Shown: positions 37,326 to 48,336, numbered from the stretch's first letter. The stretch is 64,000 nt of DNA from Rhodococcus sp. CH91 (GCF_022554085.1 NZ_JAKFYR010000006.1:241559-305558), one strand, 5' to 3'. Translations and numbers: made by a program. The notes: a model not told the origin generated them from the letters alone.

Positions 37326-37336
37326 CACTTTCCGGA

Positions 37337-38377
37337 TCAGGCTCCGATGGCCTCACCGAGCACGGGCCACGATTCGTGCAGCGCTTCCTGCCAGTACCCC
37401 CAGGTGTGGGTGCCGTCGGGCCGGATCGAATAGGTCGCCTCGACCCCCACCTCGTCGAGCGCACGGCGCAGCCGAGCCGTGCAGTCGTGCACGCCGGCCT
37501 CGATCAGTCCCAGCAGCGCCAGGTCGGGAAGGACGGCGACACCGGACTGCTCCCACGCCCGCAACTCGTGAGCGCCGGGCACACCGCTGCTCGACGAGAC
37601 GAATACCGCCTTGTCGCGCAGCTTCTCGGCATTGAGCACGACATCCTGCTCCTGCCAGTGGGTTCCACCGACCGGGCCCCACATGTTCTCGACCTCGCCG
37701 CCCCCGAAGGCCACCACGATCTCGGCGTAGCGGGAACCCACCTCCGTCGCCGTCTCGGCGCATCCGCTGTACGAGCCGACTGCCTGGTACAGATGAGGTG
37801 CCTGCTCCGCGAGGGCCAGCGCCGAGGTCGCCGACATCGACACGCCTGCGATCGCATTCCGCCCGCTGGCTCCGAGTGCCCGATCCACCACGGGCGGAAC
37901 TTCTTCGGTGAGGAAGGTCGTCCACTTGTTGCGCCCGAGAACGGGGTCGTCCTCCAGCCAGTCGGTGTAGTAGCTGAAGGCGCCCCCGATCGGCGTCACG
38001 ACGTTGACGTTCTTGTCCGCGAAGAAGTCGACGACATCCGTCTGCTCGCGCCAGTTGGCCTGGTCCTCGCCGCCACCGGCACCGTTGAGCAGATAGAAGA
38101 CCGGTCGCGGTGATCCGGTGTCCGCGGGACGCAGCACCTGCAGTTCGATCGAGCGTCCCATGGACGGGGAGTACACGAACAACGACCAGTCGCGGTCGGT
38201 GTGCTTCTCGATCCGTTCGACGGTCGCGACCTGCGAAGCGATCTCGCCGGTCGCAGCCGCCGGCAGCTGATCGGCGAGTGCGATCGGCGTGCCGGGAAGG
38301 ACGAGTGACGACAGGACCAGCGCCCCGATCGCTCCTGTGAGTGCATACCGTCGTCCGCGCAAGCTCGTCCCTTTCAT
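37337..38377 (-). CDS. Antigen-85-type mycolyltransferase/esterase, co-translated with truA
   Basis: 346 residues. A signal peptide ([20 protein letters not shown], cleavage near ALADQ) leads to an alpha/beta hydrolase of the antigen 85 family. [17 protein letters not shown] and [15 protein letters not shown] are conserved; the nucleophile is S180 in [11 protein letters not shown] and the His is in [12 protein letters not shown]. Cys in YSGCAET and VHDCTARL may form a disulfide. Such enzymes transfer mycolates to trehalose or arabinogalactan in the envelope. The ATG at 38377 overlaps the truA stop as ATGA, an unusual coupling of an exported enzyme with a tRNA-modifying one. Confidence 0.9.
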   Translation of the reverse strand: MKGTSLRGRRYALTGAIGALVLSSLVLPGTPIALADQLPAAATGEIASQVATVERIEKHTDRDWSLFVYSPSMGRSIELQVLRPADTGSPRPVFYLLNGAGGGEDQANWREQTDVVDFFADKNVNVVTPIGGAFSYYTDWLEDDPVLGRNKWTTFLTEEVPPVVDRALGASGRNAIAGVSMSATSALALAEQAPHLYQAVGSYSGCAETATEVGSRYAEIVVAFGGGEVENMWGPVGGTHWQEQDVVLNAEKLRDKAVFVSSSSGVPGAHELRAWEQSGVAVLPDLALLGLIEAGVHDCTARLRRALDEVGVEATYSIRPDGTHTWGYWQEALHESWPVLGEAIGA

Positions 38378-39288
38378 CCGCAACAGCCGGGCGTGATGGG
38401 CCCGCGCATCTCCCGCGTCGCGACATTGCGCGCGGCAAGTTCTCCGTCCGCAGGGTAGTCGACCCGGACGAGTGACAATCCGTGGGCCGGAGCCACGGCG
38501 ACGGCGGCCGCGCGCTCGCGCTCGTCGAGCAACGACGTCATCCACTCGACACTGCGGCGCCCCTCCCCCACCGCCAGCGCCGCGCCGACGAGACTGCGCA
38601 CCATCGACCAGCAGAAGGCGTCGGCGCTCACGTAGGCGGTGAGAATGTCACCTTCCCGCGTCCAGTCGAAACGCTGTAGTTCGCGTACGGTCGTCGCGCC
38701 CTCGCGACGCTTGCAGAAGGCGGCGAAGTCGTGGAGACCGAGCAGTGAGCGCGAAGCCTGTTGCATCGCATCGAGGTCGACGCCCTTCGGCCACGCCACG
38801 ATGTCACGGGCACGCAACGGGTCGGCACCGTACACCGCGGTGGTCAGCCGGTATTCGTAGTGACGCCGGATGGCGGAGAAGCGTGCATCGAAGTGCTCGG
38901 GGGCGACCGAGATGCCGGTGACCCGCACGTCGCGCGGAAGGAACCGCGCGAGACGGCGGATCCAGCGGGCCGGGTCGTCGGGTAGCGCTGCCGTCGGGAC
39001 ATCGACGTGGGCGACCTGACCGCTCGCGTGCACCCCGGCGTCTGTCCGACCGGCGACGGTCAGCAGGACGGGTGATCGCACGATCGCCGAGAGCTTGTCC
39101 TCGATCTCGCCGCACACGGTCCGCCGGCCCGGTTGCCGGGCCCAGCCCGAGAAGTCGGTGCCGTCGTAGGAGATGTCGAGTCGCAGACGCGTGAGGGTGT
39201 CCCCGTCAGGGGTCTCGTCCGAAGCCACGAGCCCGCCACCCCCCGAAGGGGCAGCGGGCTCGTGAGCTTCAGCAGATGCCGAAACCAA
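38374..39288 (-). CDS. truA: tRNA pseudouridine synthase TruA
   Basis: 304 residues; makes pseudouridine at positions 38-40 of tRNA anticodon arms. [20 protein letters not shown] begins the core; the catalytic Asp is in [41 protein letters not shown] is the C-terminal signature. The longest form starts at TTG 39288 with AAGGA 10 bases upstream. A GTG at 39228 (ASDETPDGD) would remove a 20-residue poorly conserved leader. It follows rplQ by 5 bp, as in mycobacteria. Confidence 0.93.
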   Translation of the reverse strand: MVSASAEAHEPAAPSGGGGLVASDETPDGDTLTRLRLDISYDGTDFSGWARQPGRRTVCGEIEDKLSAIVRSPVLLTVAGRTDAGVHASGQVAHVDVPTAALPDDPARWIRRLARFLPRDVRVTGISVAPEHFDARFSAIRRHYEYRLTTAVYGADPLRARDIVAWPKGVDLDAMQQASRSLLGLHDFAAFCKRREGATTVRELQRFDWTREGDILTAYVSADAFCWSMVRSLVGAALAVGEGRRSVEWMTSLLDERERAAAVAVAPAHGLSLVRVDYPADGELAARNVATREMRGPITPGCCG

Positions 39289-39293
39289 GTGGA

Positions 39294-39848
39294 CTAGTCC
39301 TTCTTGGCCTCGTCCGCCTCGGGTGCGTCGGCAGCCGTGGCGTTGGTGTCCTCGATACCGTCGACGACGGCGTCGGCGTTCGCGACCTCGGCATCGGTGG
39401 CCTCGGACTCGACGGCCTCGACCGCGTTGTCCTCGGCGGGAGCCTGCGAAGCTGCGACGCGGCGAGCGCGGTCGGCCTCGGAGGTGACGGTCTTCTCGCG
39501 CACCAGCTCGATGATGGCCATGGGGGCGTTGTCGCCCTTGCGCGGCATCGTCTTGATGATGCGGGTGTAACCGCCGTTGCGGTCCTCGAAGGAAGGACCG
39601 ATCTCCGCGAACAGGGCGTGGACGACGTCCTTGTTGCGGATGACCTTCAGCACCTCACGGCGCGAAGCCAGCGTGCCGGCCTTCGCGTGCGTGACGAGCT
39701 TCTCGGCGTAGGGGCGCAGGGCCTTGGCCTTGGCCTCGGTGGTGGTGATACGACCGTGCTCGAAGAGCGCAGTGGCCAGGTTGGCCATGAGCGCCTTCTG
39801 ATGCGAGGCCGATCCGCCGAAGCGGGCGCCCTTCTTGGGCTTGGGCAT
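39294..39848 (-). CDS. rplQ: 50S ribosomal protein L17
   Basis: 184 residues. The L17 core ([20 protein letters not shown] through [12 protein letters not shown]) ends near residue 120. It is followed by about 60 acidic, Ala/Glu/Asp-rich residues ending EADEAKKD, a long actinobacterial extension without known function. Last ribosomal gene of the infA-rplQ cluster, 30 bp after rpoA. Confidence 0.97.
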   Translation of the reverse strand: MPKPKKGARFGGSASHQKALMANLATALFEHGRITTTEAKAKALRPYAEKLVTHAKAGTLASRREVLKVIRNKDVVHALFAEIGPSFEDRNGGYTRIIKTMPRKGDNAPMAIIELVREKTVTSEADRARRVAASQAPAEDNAVEAVESEATDAEVANADAVVDGIEDTNATAADAPEADEAKKD

Positions 39849-39878
39849 GATTTTCTCCTAGTAACGGACCGTGAGCTG

Positions 39879-40940
39879 CTACAGCTGCTCGGTCTCGGCG
39901 TAGTCCTCGTTGCCGTCGTTGTCACCGAAGGAGCCGGCGTCGGTGTCGCTCCAGGTACCGGTCGCGGCGTCGTAGCCGGCGACGGTGCTGGGATCGAACG
40001 ATGCCGGGCTGTCCTTGAGGGACAGGCCGAGCGAGTGCAGCTTGACCTTGACCTCGTCGATGGACTTCTGGCCGAAGTTGCGGATGTCGAGCAGGTCGGA
40101 TTCCGTGCGTGCCACGAGCTCGCCGACGGTGTGAACACCCTCGCGCTTGAGGCAGTTGTAGGACCGGACCGTGAGGTCGAGGTCCTCGATCGGAAGTCCG
40201 AAGGAGGCGATGTGGTCGGCCTCGGCGGGCGAGGGACCGATCTCGATGCCTTCTGCTTCGACGTTCAGCTCACGAGCCAGACCGAAGAGCTCCACGAGGG
40301 TCTTGCCCGCCGAGGCGAGCGCGTCCCGCGCGCTGATCGAGTTCTTGGTCTCCACGTCGAGGATCAGCCGATCGAAGTCGGTGCGCTGCTCGACGCGGGT
40401 CGCTTCCACCTTGTACGTGACCTTGAGCACCGGCGAGTAGATCGAGTCGACCGGGATACGGCCGATCTCGGCGCCGGACGCCTTGTTCTGCACGGCCGGA
40501 ACATAGCCGCGACCGCGCTCGACGACGAGCTCGATCTCCAGCTTGCCCTTGTCGTTCAGGGTGGCGATGTGCAGGTCCGGGTTGTGGATGGTGACACCGG
40601 CCGGGGGCACGATGTCGCCGGCCGTCACGGTGCCGGGTCCCTGCTTGCGGACGTACATGGTGACCGGCTCGTCCTCTTCCGAGCTGACCACGAGGCCCTT
40701 GAGGTTCAGGATGATGTCGGTGACATCCTCCTTCACGCCGGGAACCGTGGTGAACTCGTGGAGCACACCGTCGATGCGGATGCTGGTGACGGCTGCGCCC
40801 GGGATCGAGGAGAGCAGGGTGCGACGAAGCGAGTTGCCGAGGGTGTACCCGAAGCCAGGCTCGAGCGGCTCGATGACGAACTTCGAGCGGTTTTCAGCGA
40901 TGACCTCTTCGGTCAGTGTGGGTCGCTGAGAGATGAGCAT
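39879..40940 (-). CDS. rpoA: RNA polymerase alpha subunit
   Basis: 353 residues. N-terminal domain for dimerisation and core assembly ([42 protein letters not shown]), then a linker and C-terminal domain with helix-hairpin-helix ([36 protein letters not shown]) that contacts UP elements and activators. An acidic tail follows. It is in the standard S13-S11-S4-alpha-L17 order. Confidence 0.98.
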   Translation of the reverse strand: MLISQRPTLTEEVIAENRSKFVIEPLEPGFGYTLGNSLRRTLLSSIPGAAVTSIRIDGVLHEFTTVPGVKEDVTDIILNLKGLVVSSEEDEPVTMYVRKQGPGTVTAGDIVPPAGVTIHNPDLHIATLNDKGKLEIELVVERGRGYVPAVQNKASGAEIGRIPVDSIYSPVLKVTYKVEATRVEQRTDFDRLILDVETKNSISARDALASAGKTLVELFGLARELNVEAEGIEIGPSPAEADHIASFGLPIEDLDLTVRSYNCLKREGVHTVGELVARTESDLLDIRNFGQKSIDEVKVKLHSLGLSLKDSPASFDPSTVAGYDAATGTWSDTDAGSFGDNDGNEDYAETEQL

Positions 40941-40955
40941 CTGTTGCCTCCTTGT

Positions 40956-41025
40956 GGGCGTCCGCTATATGACGCCCTAGTGGAATGGAGCGGTGTCCTC
41001 CCGCCCGGACGGACCGGAGGACACC
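40956..41025 (-). promoter_or_regulatory. Hairpins in the rpsD-rpoA spacer
   Basis: Two inverted repeats lie in the 101-bp gap: a 10-bp stem (40992-41001 with 41016-41025) nearer rpsD and a 7-bp stem (40956-40962 with 40971-40977) just before the rpoA start. They could tune rpoA read-through or translation relative to S4. Confidence 0.4.
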
Positions 41026-41041
41026 ACGACACCGAGGTGTC

Positions 41042-41647
41042 CTACTTCGAGTAGTACTCGACGATCAGCTGCTCCTGCAGCGGGATGTCGATCTGTGCGC
41101 GCTCAGGGAGCTGGTGGACCAGCACCCGCAGACGCGGACCGACGACCTGCAGCCAACCCGGGATCGGGCGCTCGCCCTGGGTCTCACGGGCGACCTGGAA
41201 GGGCAGCGTGCTCAGCGACTTCTCGCGGACATCGATGATGTCGTACTGCGAGACGCGGTAGCTGGGGATGTCGACCTTCTTGCCGTTGACCAGGAAGTGG
41301 CCGTGGCTCACCAGCTGGCGGGCCTGACGACGCGTGCGGGCGAGGCCGGCACGGTAGACGACGTTGTCCAGACGCGACTCGAGGATGGTCAGCAGGACCT
41401 CACCGGTCTTGCCGGGGCGGCTGGCAGCCTCTTCGTAGTAGCGACGGAACTGCTTCTCCATGATGCCGTAGGAGAAGCGAGCCTTCTGCTTCTCCTGCAG
41501 CTGGAGCAGGTATTCGCTCTCCTTGATCCGCGCGCGGCCGTGCTGGCCGGGCGGGTAGGGGCGGCGCTCGAAGGCCTGATCGCCTCCGACCAGGTCGACA
41601 CGGAGACGACGCGACTTACGGGTAACGGGACCGGTATAACGTGCCAT
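41042..41647 (-). CDS. rpsD: 30S ribosomal protein S4
   Basis: 201 residues. It begins MARYTGPVTRKSRRLRVDL and contains the S4 RNA-binding domain (SRLDNVVYRAGLARTRRQAR, LVSHGHFLVNGKKVDIPSY). S4 nucleates 30S assembly. It lacks the N-terminal zinc CxxC of some S4 proteins, so it is the C-minus form. Confidence 0.98.
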   Translation of the reverse strand: MARYTGPVTRKSRRLRVDLVGGDQAFERRPYPPGQHGRARIKESEYLLQLQEKQKARFSYGIMEKQFRRYYEEAASRPGKTGEVLLTILESRLDNVVYRAGLARTRRQARQLVSHGHFLVNGKKVDIPSYRVSQYDIIDVREKSLSTLPFQVARETQGERPIPGWLQVVGPRLRVLVHQLPERAQIDIPLQEQLIVEYYSK

Positions 41648-41673
41648 GACTTAGAACCTTTTCCTTTCCCGTA

Positions 41674-42087
41674 TTAGACGCGACGACGCTTGGGCGGCCG
41701 GCAGCCGTTGTGCGGCTGGGGCGTGACATCGGAGATGGTGCCGACCTCGAGGCCTGCGGCCTGGAGCGAACGGATCGCCGTCTCGCGGCCCGAGCCCGGG
41801 CCCTTGACGAAGACGTCGACCTTCTTGACACCGTGTTCCTGCGCCTTGCGGGCGGCGTTCTCGGCGGCGAGCTGCGCGGCGAACGGGGTCGACTTGCGCG
41901 AACCCTTGAAGCCGACGTGGCCGGAGGACGCCCAGGAGATCACGTTGCCCTGCGGGTCCGTGATGGACACGATGGTGTTGTTGAACGTGCTCTTGATGTG
42001 AGCGGCACCGTGCGGAACGTTCTTCTTGTCCCTGCGCCGGGCCTTCTGGGTCTTCTTCGGACCGGTGCTGCGTGACTTGGGAGGCAT
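41674..42087 (-). CDS. rpsK: 30S ribosomal protein S11
   Basis: 137 residues with [36 protein letters not shown] and the C-terminus [19 protein letters not shown], all diagnostic of S11. The ATG overlaps the rpsM stop by one base (TAATG). Confidence 0.98.
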   Translation of the reverse strand: MPPKSRSTGPKKTQKARRRDKKNVPHGAAHIKSTFNNTIVSITDPQGNVISWASSGHVGFKGSRKSTPFAAQLAAENAARKAQEHGVKKVDVFVKGPGSGRETAIRSLQAAGLEVGTISDVTPQPHNGCRPPKRRRV

Positions 42088-42455
42088 TACTTCTTCTTTC
42101 CTGCGACGGTGCGCTTCGGACCCTTACGGGTGCGGGCGTTGGTCTTGGTGCGCTGTCCACGCACGGGCAGACCACGACGGTGTCGCAGGCCCTGGTAGCA
42201 GCCGATCTCGATCTTGCGGCGGATGTCCGCCTGAACCTCGCGACGGAGGTCGCCCTCGACCTTGTAGCTCTCCTCGATGTACTCGCGGAGCTTGGCGAGG
42301 TCCTCGTCCGTCAGATCCTTGCTGCGCAGGTCCGGGCTGACGCCGGTGGCCTCGAGGATCTCCTTGGAGCGGGTACGGCCGATGCCGTAGATGTACGTGA
42401 GTGCGATCTCCATCCGCTTTTCGCGGGGAAGATCGACACCTGCGAGACGTGCCAT
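42087..42455 (-). CDS. rpsM: 30S ribosomal protein S13
   Basis: 122 residues: [20 protein letters not shown], the helix-two-turn-helix [33 protein letters not shown] and a basic tail that contacts tRNA. It is preceded by a 210-bp gap from rpmJ, the longest in this cluster. Confidence 0.98.
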   Translation of the reverse strand: MARLAGVDLPREKRMEIALTYIYGIGRTRSKEILEATGVSPDLRSKDLTDEDLAKLREYIEESYKVEGDLRREVQADIRRKIEIGCYQGLRHRRGLPVRGQRTKTNARTRKGPKRTVAGKKK

Positions 42456-42665
42456 GTGGCATTCCTATTCGGTGTGCGGAGGTCTGCTCCCAGCCCGTCC
42501 CCTGCGTCGAAGAACTGTGTGAGTCGATAAACACAGTGGGGCCCCGGCCTCCGAACCGGGGGTTGATCGCGTAGCTCCTCGACGGATCGAGGATCGTAAC
42601 CACGCGACTGGTGCTGGAAGGTCTTCGTGCTTGTTGCCAAGCAGATCTTCGAGACGAAGGTGGAT
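42456..42665. other. rpmJ-rpsM spacer
   Basis: 210 bp without a gene inside an otherwise tight cluster. On the minus strand it contains a 6-bp stem with an 8-nt loop (at about 42541-42560) and a small CTCGA/TCGAG dyad. It may hold a leader or secondary promoter for rpsM-rplQ; I found no convincing -35/-10 pair. Confidence 0.4.
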
Positions 42666-42779
42666 CTAGCCCTGACGCTGCTTGTGGCGCAGGTTCTCGC
42701 AGATCACCATGACCCGCCCGTTACGGCGGATCACCTTGCACTTCTCGCAGATCTTCTTGACGCTAGGCTGAACCTTCAC
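42666..42779 (-). CDS. rpmJ: 50S ribosomal protein L36 (zinc form)
   Basis: 37 residues starting at GTG 42779 ([18 protein letters not shown]). The zinc ligands C11, C14, C27 and H32 are all present, so this is the zinc-binding form. GGAG lies 11 bases upstream of the GTG. It sits between infA and rpsM as expected. Confidence 0.96.
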   Translation of the reverse strand: MKVQPSVKKICEKCKVIRRNGRVMVICENLRHKQRQG

Positions 42780-42870
42780 GTAAGTCCGATCTCCTGTATG
42801 TGCGCCGCCGGACACGGCGAACCGGCCCGGCGACATGATTCTCCCCGACCGAGTGGCCGGGGAAGCTTCG

Positions 42871-43092
42871 TTACTTGTAGCGGTAGACGATGCGTCCACG
42901 CGTGAGGTCGTAGGGAGAAAGCTCCACGACAACGCGGTCCTCGGGAAGGATACGAATGTAGTGCTGACGCATCTTGCCGCTGATGTGAGCGAGCACCTTG
43001 TGCCCGTTCTCCAGCTCGATGCGGAACATCGCATTGGGCAGCGGTTCGATAACCCGGCCCTCGACCTCGATTGCGCCGTCTTTCTTAGCCAT
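42871..43092 (-). CDS. infA: Translation initiation factor IF-1
   Basis: 73 residues, an OB-fold: [59 protein letters not shown] and GRIVYRYK. The length is exactly typical. The ATG at 43092 follows GCGGAGGATA. It is the first gene of the infA-rpmJ-rpsM cluster; its promoter is about 140 bp upstream. Confidence 0.98.
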   Translation of the reverse strand: MAKKDGAIEVEGRVIEPLPNAMFRIELENGHKVLAHISGKMRQHYIRILPEDRVVVELSPYDLTRGRIVYRYK

Positions 43093-43235
43093 ATCCTCCG
43101 CGATCCGTCGTTCGGTGTAGTGGTTGCATCGGCATCCGTTACCGTGACGCTCGGCAACTCCGTGACCGGCACGAACCGACATTCGAGAAGAATTCGACGC
43201 GGAACCGATCGGAGCGCAGCGCGCACCACCGATCA

Positions 43236-43265
43236 ATGGTACGGGACGTTGCCCGTGCAGGACAA
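43236..43265 (-). promoter_or_regulatory. Candidate promoter of the infA-rplQ cluster
   Basis: Minus-strand TTGTCC (43260-43265) and TACCAT (43236-43241) are 18 bp apart. Transcription from about 43229 gives a leader of about 137 nt before infA. Confidence 0.5.
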
Positions 43266-43305
43266 ATGAGCACACATCGACGACGACGGAAGTGGAGGAC
43301 GTCAC

Positions 43306-43743
43306 GTGCGGGCGTTGATTCAGCGGGTGACCACTGCGAGGGTGGCGGTGGACGGCACCGAGGTGTCCCGGATCACTCCGGCCGAGGGTGGTCACGGCCT
43401 GCTCGTGCTCGTCGGTGTCACTCACGACGACGATGCCGGCAAGGCGGCGACACTCGCCCGGAAGGTGTGGACGATGCGCATCCTGGACGACGAGAAATCG
43501 GCCTCGGACGTCGATGCGCCGATCCTGGTGGTCAGTCAGTTCACCCTGATGGCCGACACCCGCAAGAGCCGGCGCCCGTCGTGGTCCGCGGCCGCCCCGC
43601 GGACGGTGGCCGAACCGCTCGTCGACGCCTTCGCGAACGCACTGCGCGATCTCGGGGCGACGGTGGAGACCGGAAAGTTCGGTGCCCACATGCAGGTGAG
43701 CCTCGTCAACGACGGACCCGTCACGCTCCTCGTCGAGGTGTGA
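43306..43743 (+). CDS. dtd: D-aminoacyl-tRNA deacylase
   Basis: 145 residues. It removes D-amino acids (and Gly from tRNA-Ala) from mischarged tRNAs. [17 protein letters not shown] begins the family fold, [19 protein letters not shown] contains the SQFTL active-site motif, and [11 protein letters not shown] carries the C-terminal GPVT. It starts at GTG 43306. It is on the plus strand between two minus-strand operons and converges on map with a 9-bp gap. Confidence 0.96.
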   Translation: MRALIQRVTTARVAVDGTEVSRITPAEGGHGLLVLVGVTHDDDAGKAATLARKVWTMRILDDEKSASDVDAPILVVSQFTLMADTRKSRRPSWSAAAPRTVAEPLVDAFANALRDLGATVETGKFGAHMQVSLVNDGPVTLLVEV

Positions 43744-43752
43744 CCCGGCTCG

Positions 43753-44550
43753 TCACTCGGGGCGGAGCGTGAGGATCCGCGGACCGTCCTCGGTGACCGC
43801 GACGGTGTGCTCCCAGTGCGCGGCCCTGCTGCCGTCGACGGTCACGACCGTCCACTCGTCGTCGAGGACCTCGGTCTCGTAGGTGCCGAGGGTGAGCATC
43901 GGCTCGACGGCGAGCACCGAGCCGACGACCAATTTCGGGCCCTTACCCGGCTTGCCCTCGTTCGGGAGGAAGGGGTCCATGTGCATTTCGCGGCCGATGC
44001 CGTGCCCGCCGTAGCCGTCGACGATCCCGTACGACCGCCCGTGCAGCTTCTCCGCGGCGTGCGTACCCTGCTCGATCGCATGGGAGACGTCGGTCAGACG
44101 GTTGCCCGGGAGCATCGCGGCGATACCGGCCTCGAGCGACAGGCGGGTCGCTTCGCTCAGGTCGGCGTCGGCCTGCGACAGCTCGCCGATCCCGAAGGTC
44201 CACGCCGAGTCGCCGTGCCAGCCGTCGAGGATCGCTCCGCAGTCGATCGAGACGAGGTCGCCTTCGGCGAGGATCACCGACGCCGACGGGATGCCGTGGA
44301 CGACGACCTCGTTGACCGACGAGCAGATCGAACCGGTGAAACCGTGGTAGCCCAGGAAGGACGGAACGGCCCCCGCGTCACGGATGACCGATTCCGCCAC
44401 CTGGTCGAGTTCGAGGGTGCTCACGCCCGGCTTGGCGGCCTCGCGCACTGCGACGAGTGCGGAACCGACCACGGCTCCGGCCGCCGCCATCGCGTCGAGT
44501 TCACCCGAGGTGCGGAACGGAACCACTGAGCGCTTGCGCCCGAAACCCAT
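43753..44550 (-). CDS. map: Methionine aminopeptidase (type I)
   Basis: 265 residues; removes the initiator Met. Metal ligands are visible: Asp in [17 protein letters not shown] (two), His in [12 protein letters not shown], Glu in LAVEPML and Glu in the C-terminal [14 protein letters not shown]. The N-terminus [18 protein letters not shown] has no SH3-like extension. It follows adk by 14 bp in the secY-adk-map unit. Confidence 0.96.
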   Translation of the reverse strand: MGFGRKRSVVPFRTSGELDAMAAAGAVVGSALVAVREAAKPGVSTLELDQVAESVIRDAGAVPSFLGYHGFTGSICSSVNEVVVHGIPSASVILAEGDLVSIDCGAILDGWHGDSAWTFGIGELSQADADLSEATRLSLEAGIAAMLPGNRLTDVSHAIEQGTHAAEKLHGRSYGIVDGYGGHGIGREMHMDPFLPNEGKPGKGPKLVVGSVLAVEPMLTLGTYETEVLDDEWTVVTVDGSRAAHWEHTVAVTEDGPRILTLRPE

Positions 44551-44564
44551 GTCGTACTACCCGT

Positions 44565-45110
44565 CTACTTTCCGAGTGCGGACAATGCCCGCTCGTTGAT
44601 CTCCTCGACCTCACCGATCGCGTCGACCGTGATGATCGAATCGGTGTAGTAGTCGAGAAGCGGTGCCGTCTCCTCACGGTAGACCCGGAGGCGGTTGCGG
44701 ATCACGTCCTCGGTGTCGTCGGCGCGACCGCGAGCGAGCATCCGCTCGACGACCACGTCCTCGTCGATGACGAACGACAGCACGCCGTCGAGTTCCACCC
44801 CGAGATCGCGCAGGATGTTCTCGAGTTCCTTGGCCTGCTCCACGCTGCGGGGGAAACCGTCGAGGAGGAAACCGTTCGCGGCGTCGGGCTCGGCGAGCCG
44901 ATCACGCACCATGTTGTTCGTGATCTCGGCGGGCACGAGGTCTCCCGCATCGATGTACTTCTTGGCCTCGACGCCGAGCGGCGTGCCCTGCCCGATGTTG
45001 GCGCGGAAGAGGTCGCCCGTCGAGATCGCGGGGACGCCGAGCTTCTCGGACAGAATCGCGGCCTGTGTGCCCTTGCCGGCACCGGGAGGACCGAGCAGTA
45101 CAAGTCTCAC
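44565..45110 (-). CDS. adk: Adenylate kinase
   Basis: 181 residues from GTG 45110, overlapping the secY stop (GTGA). The P-loop is [13 protein letters not shown]; the AMP site has ISTGDLFR and the conserved [13 protein letters not shown]; the short LID region ([15 protein letters not shown]) lacks the zinc-finger insertion, as in other actinobacterial short forms. It interconverts ATP, ADP and AMP. Confidence 0.97.
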   Translation of the reverse strand: MRLVLLGPPGAGKGTQAAILSEKLGVPAISTGDLFRANIGQGTPLGVEAKKYIDAGDLVPAEITNNMVRDRLAEPDAANGFLLDGFPRSVEQAKELENILRDLGVELDGVLSFVIDEDVVVERMLARGRADDTEDVIRNRLRVYREETAPLLDYYTDSIITVDAIGEVEEINERALSALGK

Positions 45111-46420
45111 TTGAGGAACCCTTCGTAGTTGCGCTGCATCAGTTGACTTTCGATCTGCTTGACAGTGTCCAGCGCGACACTGACGAGAATGAGAACCGCG
45201 GCGCCACCGAAGATGCTCGAAGCCGTCTGGCTGCCGGACAGGAAGAAGTTCGGCAGCGTCGCGATGAGACCGAGGTAGATCGAGCCCGGAACCGTGATGC
45301 GGTTGAGGACGAAGCTGAGATATTCGGCGGTCGGCCGGCCCGGACGGATGCCCGGGATGAAGCCGCCGTACTTCTTCATCTCGTCGGCTCGCTCCTCCGG
45401 ATTGAAGGTGATGGCGACGTAGAAGAAGACGAAGAACACGATCAGCGCGAAGTAGATCGCGATGTAGACCGGGTTGTTCGGATTGACCAGGTACTCGTTG
45501 ATGATCCGCTGCCACCAGCTCGGGTCGGGATCGGTCGTGGCACCGGTCAGCTGCGCGATCAGGTTCGGCAGGTACAACAGCGACGACGCGAAGATGACAG
45601 GGATGATGCCGGCCTGGTTGACCTTGAGCGGCAGGTAGGTCGACGACCCGCCGTACATGCGGCGTCCGACCATGCGCTTGGCGTACTGGACGGGGATCCG
45701 GCGCTGGCCCTGCTCGATGAACACCACGCCGGTGATCAGAGCCAGAGCCACGACGCACACGATCGCGAAGACCAGACCGCCGCGGGACTCGAGGATCGTG
45801 CGGCCCTCGGCGGGCAGCGCCGCCGCGATACCCGCGAAGATCAGCAACGACATGCCGTTGCCGACGCCGCGTTCGGTGATCAGCTCACCGAACCACATCA
45901 CGACGGCAGCACCGGCGGTCATCACCAGCACGATCACGACCATGCCGAAGATGCTGTCGTCCGCGAGGATCGGCTCCGCGCAGCCCTGCAACAGCTGGCC
46001 CCGGGCCGCGAGAGCGACGATGCCGGTGGCCTGCAGCACGGCGAGAGCGACGGCGAGATAGCGCGTGTACTGCGTCATCTTCGCCTGGCCGGACTGGCCC
46101 TCCTTGCGTAATTCCTCGAATCTCGGAATCACGACGGTGAGGAGCTGCACGATGATGCTCGCGGTGATGAACGGCATGATGCCGATCGCGAACACCGACA
46201 ACTGCAGCAACGCGCCACCCGAGAACAGGTTGATCAGCGAGTAGATCCCCGCCTGTTCACTGCCGGCGAGCTGATCCACACAGGCCTGGACGTTGCCGTA
46301 GTCGACGCCCGGGGACGGCACGGATGCACCGAGACGGTACAGCGCCACGAGCCCGAGGGCGATGAGAATCTTCCGCCTCAGGTCCGGTGTCCTGAGGGCC
46401 GAGACGAAGGCGGAAAGCAA
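45107..46420 (-). CDS. secY: Preprotein translocase subunit SecY
   Basis: 437 residues, ten transmembrane segments forming the Sec channel. The start is TTG at 46420 with AGGAGG 4 bases upstream; it gives the conserved N-terminus [18 protein letters not shown]. The plug and channel segments ([27 protein letters not shown]) and the cytosolic loops ([31 protein letters not shown]) are present. It is preceded by a terminator and so probably has its own promoter within 46421-46554. Confidence 0.97.
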   Translation of the reverse strand: MLSAFVSALRTPDLRRKILIALGLVALYRLGASVPSPGVDYGNVQACVDQLAGSEQAGIYSLINLFSGGALLQLSVFAIGIMPFITASIIVQLLTVVIPRFEELRKEGQSGQAKMTQYTRYLAVALAVLQATGIVALAARGQLLQGCAEPILADDSIFGMVVIVLVMTAGAAVVMWFGELITERGVGNGMSLLIFAGIAAALPAEGRTILESRGGLVFAIVCVVALALITGVVFIEQGQRRIPVQYAKRMVGRRMYGGSSTYLPLKVNQAGIIPVIFASSLLYLPNLIAQLTGATTDPDPSWWQRIINEYLVNPNNPVYIAIYFALIVFFVFFYVAITFNPEERADEMKKYGGFIPGIRPGRPTAEYLSFVLNRITVPGSIYLGLIATLPNFFLSGSQTASSIFGGAAVLILVSVALDTVKQIESQLMQRNYEGFLK

Positions 46421-46554
46421 AGATCCTCCTGGCGGGCCGATCGGGGACGACGGGTCGAGACGGACCCGTCGGACGGTAGACAACTCTGAAACTCTAACAG
46501 TGGGCCCCGGAGAGAGGGGTAGCCCGGTAGCCTATGTCACCGCTGAGAACGAGC

Positions 46555-46592
46555 GAACGGCCGCGGTGCAGAAGCCTGCACCGCGGCCGTTC
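46555..46592 (-). terminator. Terminator between rplO and secY
   Basis: A perfect 16-bp stem (46555-46570 with 46577-46592) with a 6-nt loop follows the rplO stop. It separates the spc ribosomal genes from secY-adk-map. Confidence 0.8.
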
Positions 46593-46622
46593 TCAGCCGT
46601 GGTTCACACGCGAAAGTTCAGA

Positions 46623-47066
46623 TCAGGCCTGAACGGTCGCGCTGCCACCGGCGGCAGCGATCTTCTCCTGAGCGGAGGCCGAGAACTTGTCGGCGGTGAC
46701 CTGCACGGCCACCGTCAGCTCGCCCTCGCCGAGAACCTTGACGAGCTGGTTCTTACGAACCAGGCCCTTCGCCACGAGGTCCTCGACACCGATCTGTCCA
46801 CCCTCGGGGAACACGCGAGCGATGTCCCCGAGGTTGACGATCTGGTACTCGGTACGGAATGCGTTCTTGAAGCCCTTGAGCTTCGGCAGACGCATATGGA
46901 TGGGCATCTGGCCGCCCTCGAAGGCCGGCGACACGTTCTTGCGTGCCTTGGTGCCCTTCGTGCCGCGGCCGGCGGTCTTACCCTTCGAACCCTCACCGCG
47001 TCCGACGCGGGTCTTGTCCGTCTTCGCGCCCGGAGCCGGGCGCAGGTGATGCAGCTTGATGGTCAT
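46623..47066 (-). CDS. rplO: 50S ribosomal protein L15
   Basis: 147 residues: [55 protein letters not shown] and a C-terminal [14 protein letters not shown] region. It is the last gene of the spc unit, with a terminator 31 bp downstream. Confidence 0.98.
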   Translation of the reverse strand: MTIKLHHLRPAPGAKTDKTRVGRGEGSKGKTAGRGTKGTKARKNVSPAFEGGQMPIHMRLPKLKGFKNAFRTEYQIVNLGDIARVFPEGGQIGVEDLVAKGLVRKNQLVKVLGEGELTVAVQVTADKFSASAQEKIAAAGGSATVQA

Positions 47067-47068
47067 TC

Positions 47069-47248
47069 TCAGACCTCCTCAACGGTGACGAGGTGACGCA
47101 CCACGTTGATCAGGCCGCGATTCTGCGCATTGTCCTCACGAACCACGGACTGGCGGATCTTCCGCAGGCCGAGGGTCCGGAGGCTGTCACGCTGATTCGA
47201 CTTGGCGCCGATGGTGCTCTTGATCTGGGTGATCTTCAGCTCTGCCAT
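47069..47248 (-). CDS. rpmD: 50S ribosomal protein L30
   Basis: 59 residues: [37 protein letters not shown] and [17 protein letters not shown]. Its ATG overlaps the rpsE stop by one base. Confidence 0.97.
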   Translation of the reverse strand: MAELKITQIKSTIGAKSNQRDSLRTLGLRKIRQSVVREDNAQNRGLINVVRHLVTVEEV

Positions 47249-47895
47249 TACTTCACGCTCCCAGCAGCCTGTGCACGTGCGCGCAGCATGCCGGCGGGGG
47301 CAACTTCCTCGAGGGTGAGGCCACGGCGAGCCGCGACTTCCTCGGGACGCTGCAGGCCCTTGAGGGCCGCAACCGTCGCGTGCACCACGTTGATGGCGTT
47401 GTCGGAGCCGAGCGACTTCGACAGGATGTCGTGGACACCCGCGCACTCCAGCACCGCGCGCACTGCGCCACCGGCGATGACACCGGTACCGGGCGAAGCC
47501 GGACGCAGCAGGACGACACCGGCTGCAGCCTCACCCTGGACGGGGTGGGTGATGGTTCCGCCGATGAGCGGAACGCGGAAGAAGTTCTTGCGAGCTTCCT
47601 CGACACCCTTCTGGATGGCCGCGGGAACTTCCTTGGCCTTGCCGTAGCCGACGCCGACCAGGCCGTTGCCGTCGCCCACGATCACCAGAGCGGTGAAGCT
47701 GAAGCGACGACCGCCCTTGACGACCTTCGACACACGGTTGATCGAGACGACACGCTCGATGTAGTTCGACTTCTCGGCAGCGTTGCCGCCACGCGAGTCG
47801 CGGTCGCGGCGGTCGCGACCGCCACGGTTGTCACCGCTGTTGGGGTTCTGTCCGGCGGGGCCGTTGCCGCCGTCACGCCGCTGACGTCCCGGCAT
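47248..47895 (-). CDS. rpsE: 30S ribosomal protein S5
   Basis: 215 residues. The S5 core starts at about residue 44 ([20 protein letters not shown]) and includes [15 protein letters not shown] and [11 protein letters not shown]. It is preceded by about 43 Gly/Asn/Arg/Asp-rich residues that are likely disordered. S5 contributes to decoding fidelity. Confidence 0.97.
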   Translation of the reverse strand: MPGRQRRDGGNGPAGQNPNSGDNRGGRDRRDRDSRGGNAAEKSNYIERVVSINRVSKVVKGGRRFSFTALVIVGDGNGLVGVGYGKAKEVPAAIQKGVEEARKNFFRVPLIGGTITHPVQGEAAAGVVLLRPASPGTGVIAGGAVRAVLECAGVHDILSKSLGSDNAINVVHATVAALKGLQRPEEVAARRGLTLEEVAPAGMLRARAQAAGSVK

Positions 47896-47926
47896 CAGGC
47901 GTTCCTTCCGTTCGAGAAAATGGTCA

Positions 47927-48334
47927 TCAGAACTTCAACCCGCTTTCGCGAGCCGCGTCCGCGAGGGCCGCGATGCGTCCGCTGTAGGTGTGGCCACCGC
48001 GGTCGAAGACCACGGCTTCCACGCCGGCAGCCTTCGCGCGCTCGGCGATCAGCTGACCGACCTTCGCGCCGCGAGCCTTCTTGTCGCCCTCGAGAGCGCG
48101 CACATCGGGTTCGACGGACGACGCAGCGGCGAGGGTGGTGCCCGTCAGGTCGTCGACCAGCTGCACGTGCAGGTGGCGCGAGGACCGGTTGACGACGAGG
48201 CGGGGACGCTCGGCGGTGCCGGAGATCTTCTTGCGGAGGCGGAAGTGACGACGCGTCTTCGAAAGGCGACGCGTGGTGGAGGCGTCCTTGCCGCGCGGGA
48301 TGCGCTTGGCCTTCTGGTTCTCGGTCTGGCTCAT
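47927..48334 (-). CDS. rplR: 50S ribosomal protein L18
   Basis: 135 residues from ATG 48334 ([15 protein letters not shown]). A GTG two codons upstream, overlapping the rplF stop, is an alternative. The L18 core has [32 protein letters not shown] and [20 protein letters not shown]; it binds 5S rRNA. Confidence 0.97.
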   Translation of the reverse strand: MSQTENQKAKRIPRGKDASTTRRLSKTRRHFRLRKKISGTAERPRLVVNRSSRHLHVQLVDDLTGTTLAAASSVEPDVRALEGDKKARGAKVGQLIAERAKAAGVEAVVFDRGGHTYSGRIAALADAARESGLKF

Positions 48335-48336
48335 GA

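Noticed and set aside
39276..41054. A 592-codon plus-strand open frame opposite rplQ and rpoA
   Set aside because: It is complementary to two certain genes and rich in Gly/Val/Asp/Leu as expected from reversed codons.
42456..42665. tRNA or small RNA gene in the rpmJ-rpsM gap
   Set aside because: No cloverleaf or CCA end can be folded; only short hairpins are present.
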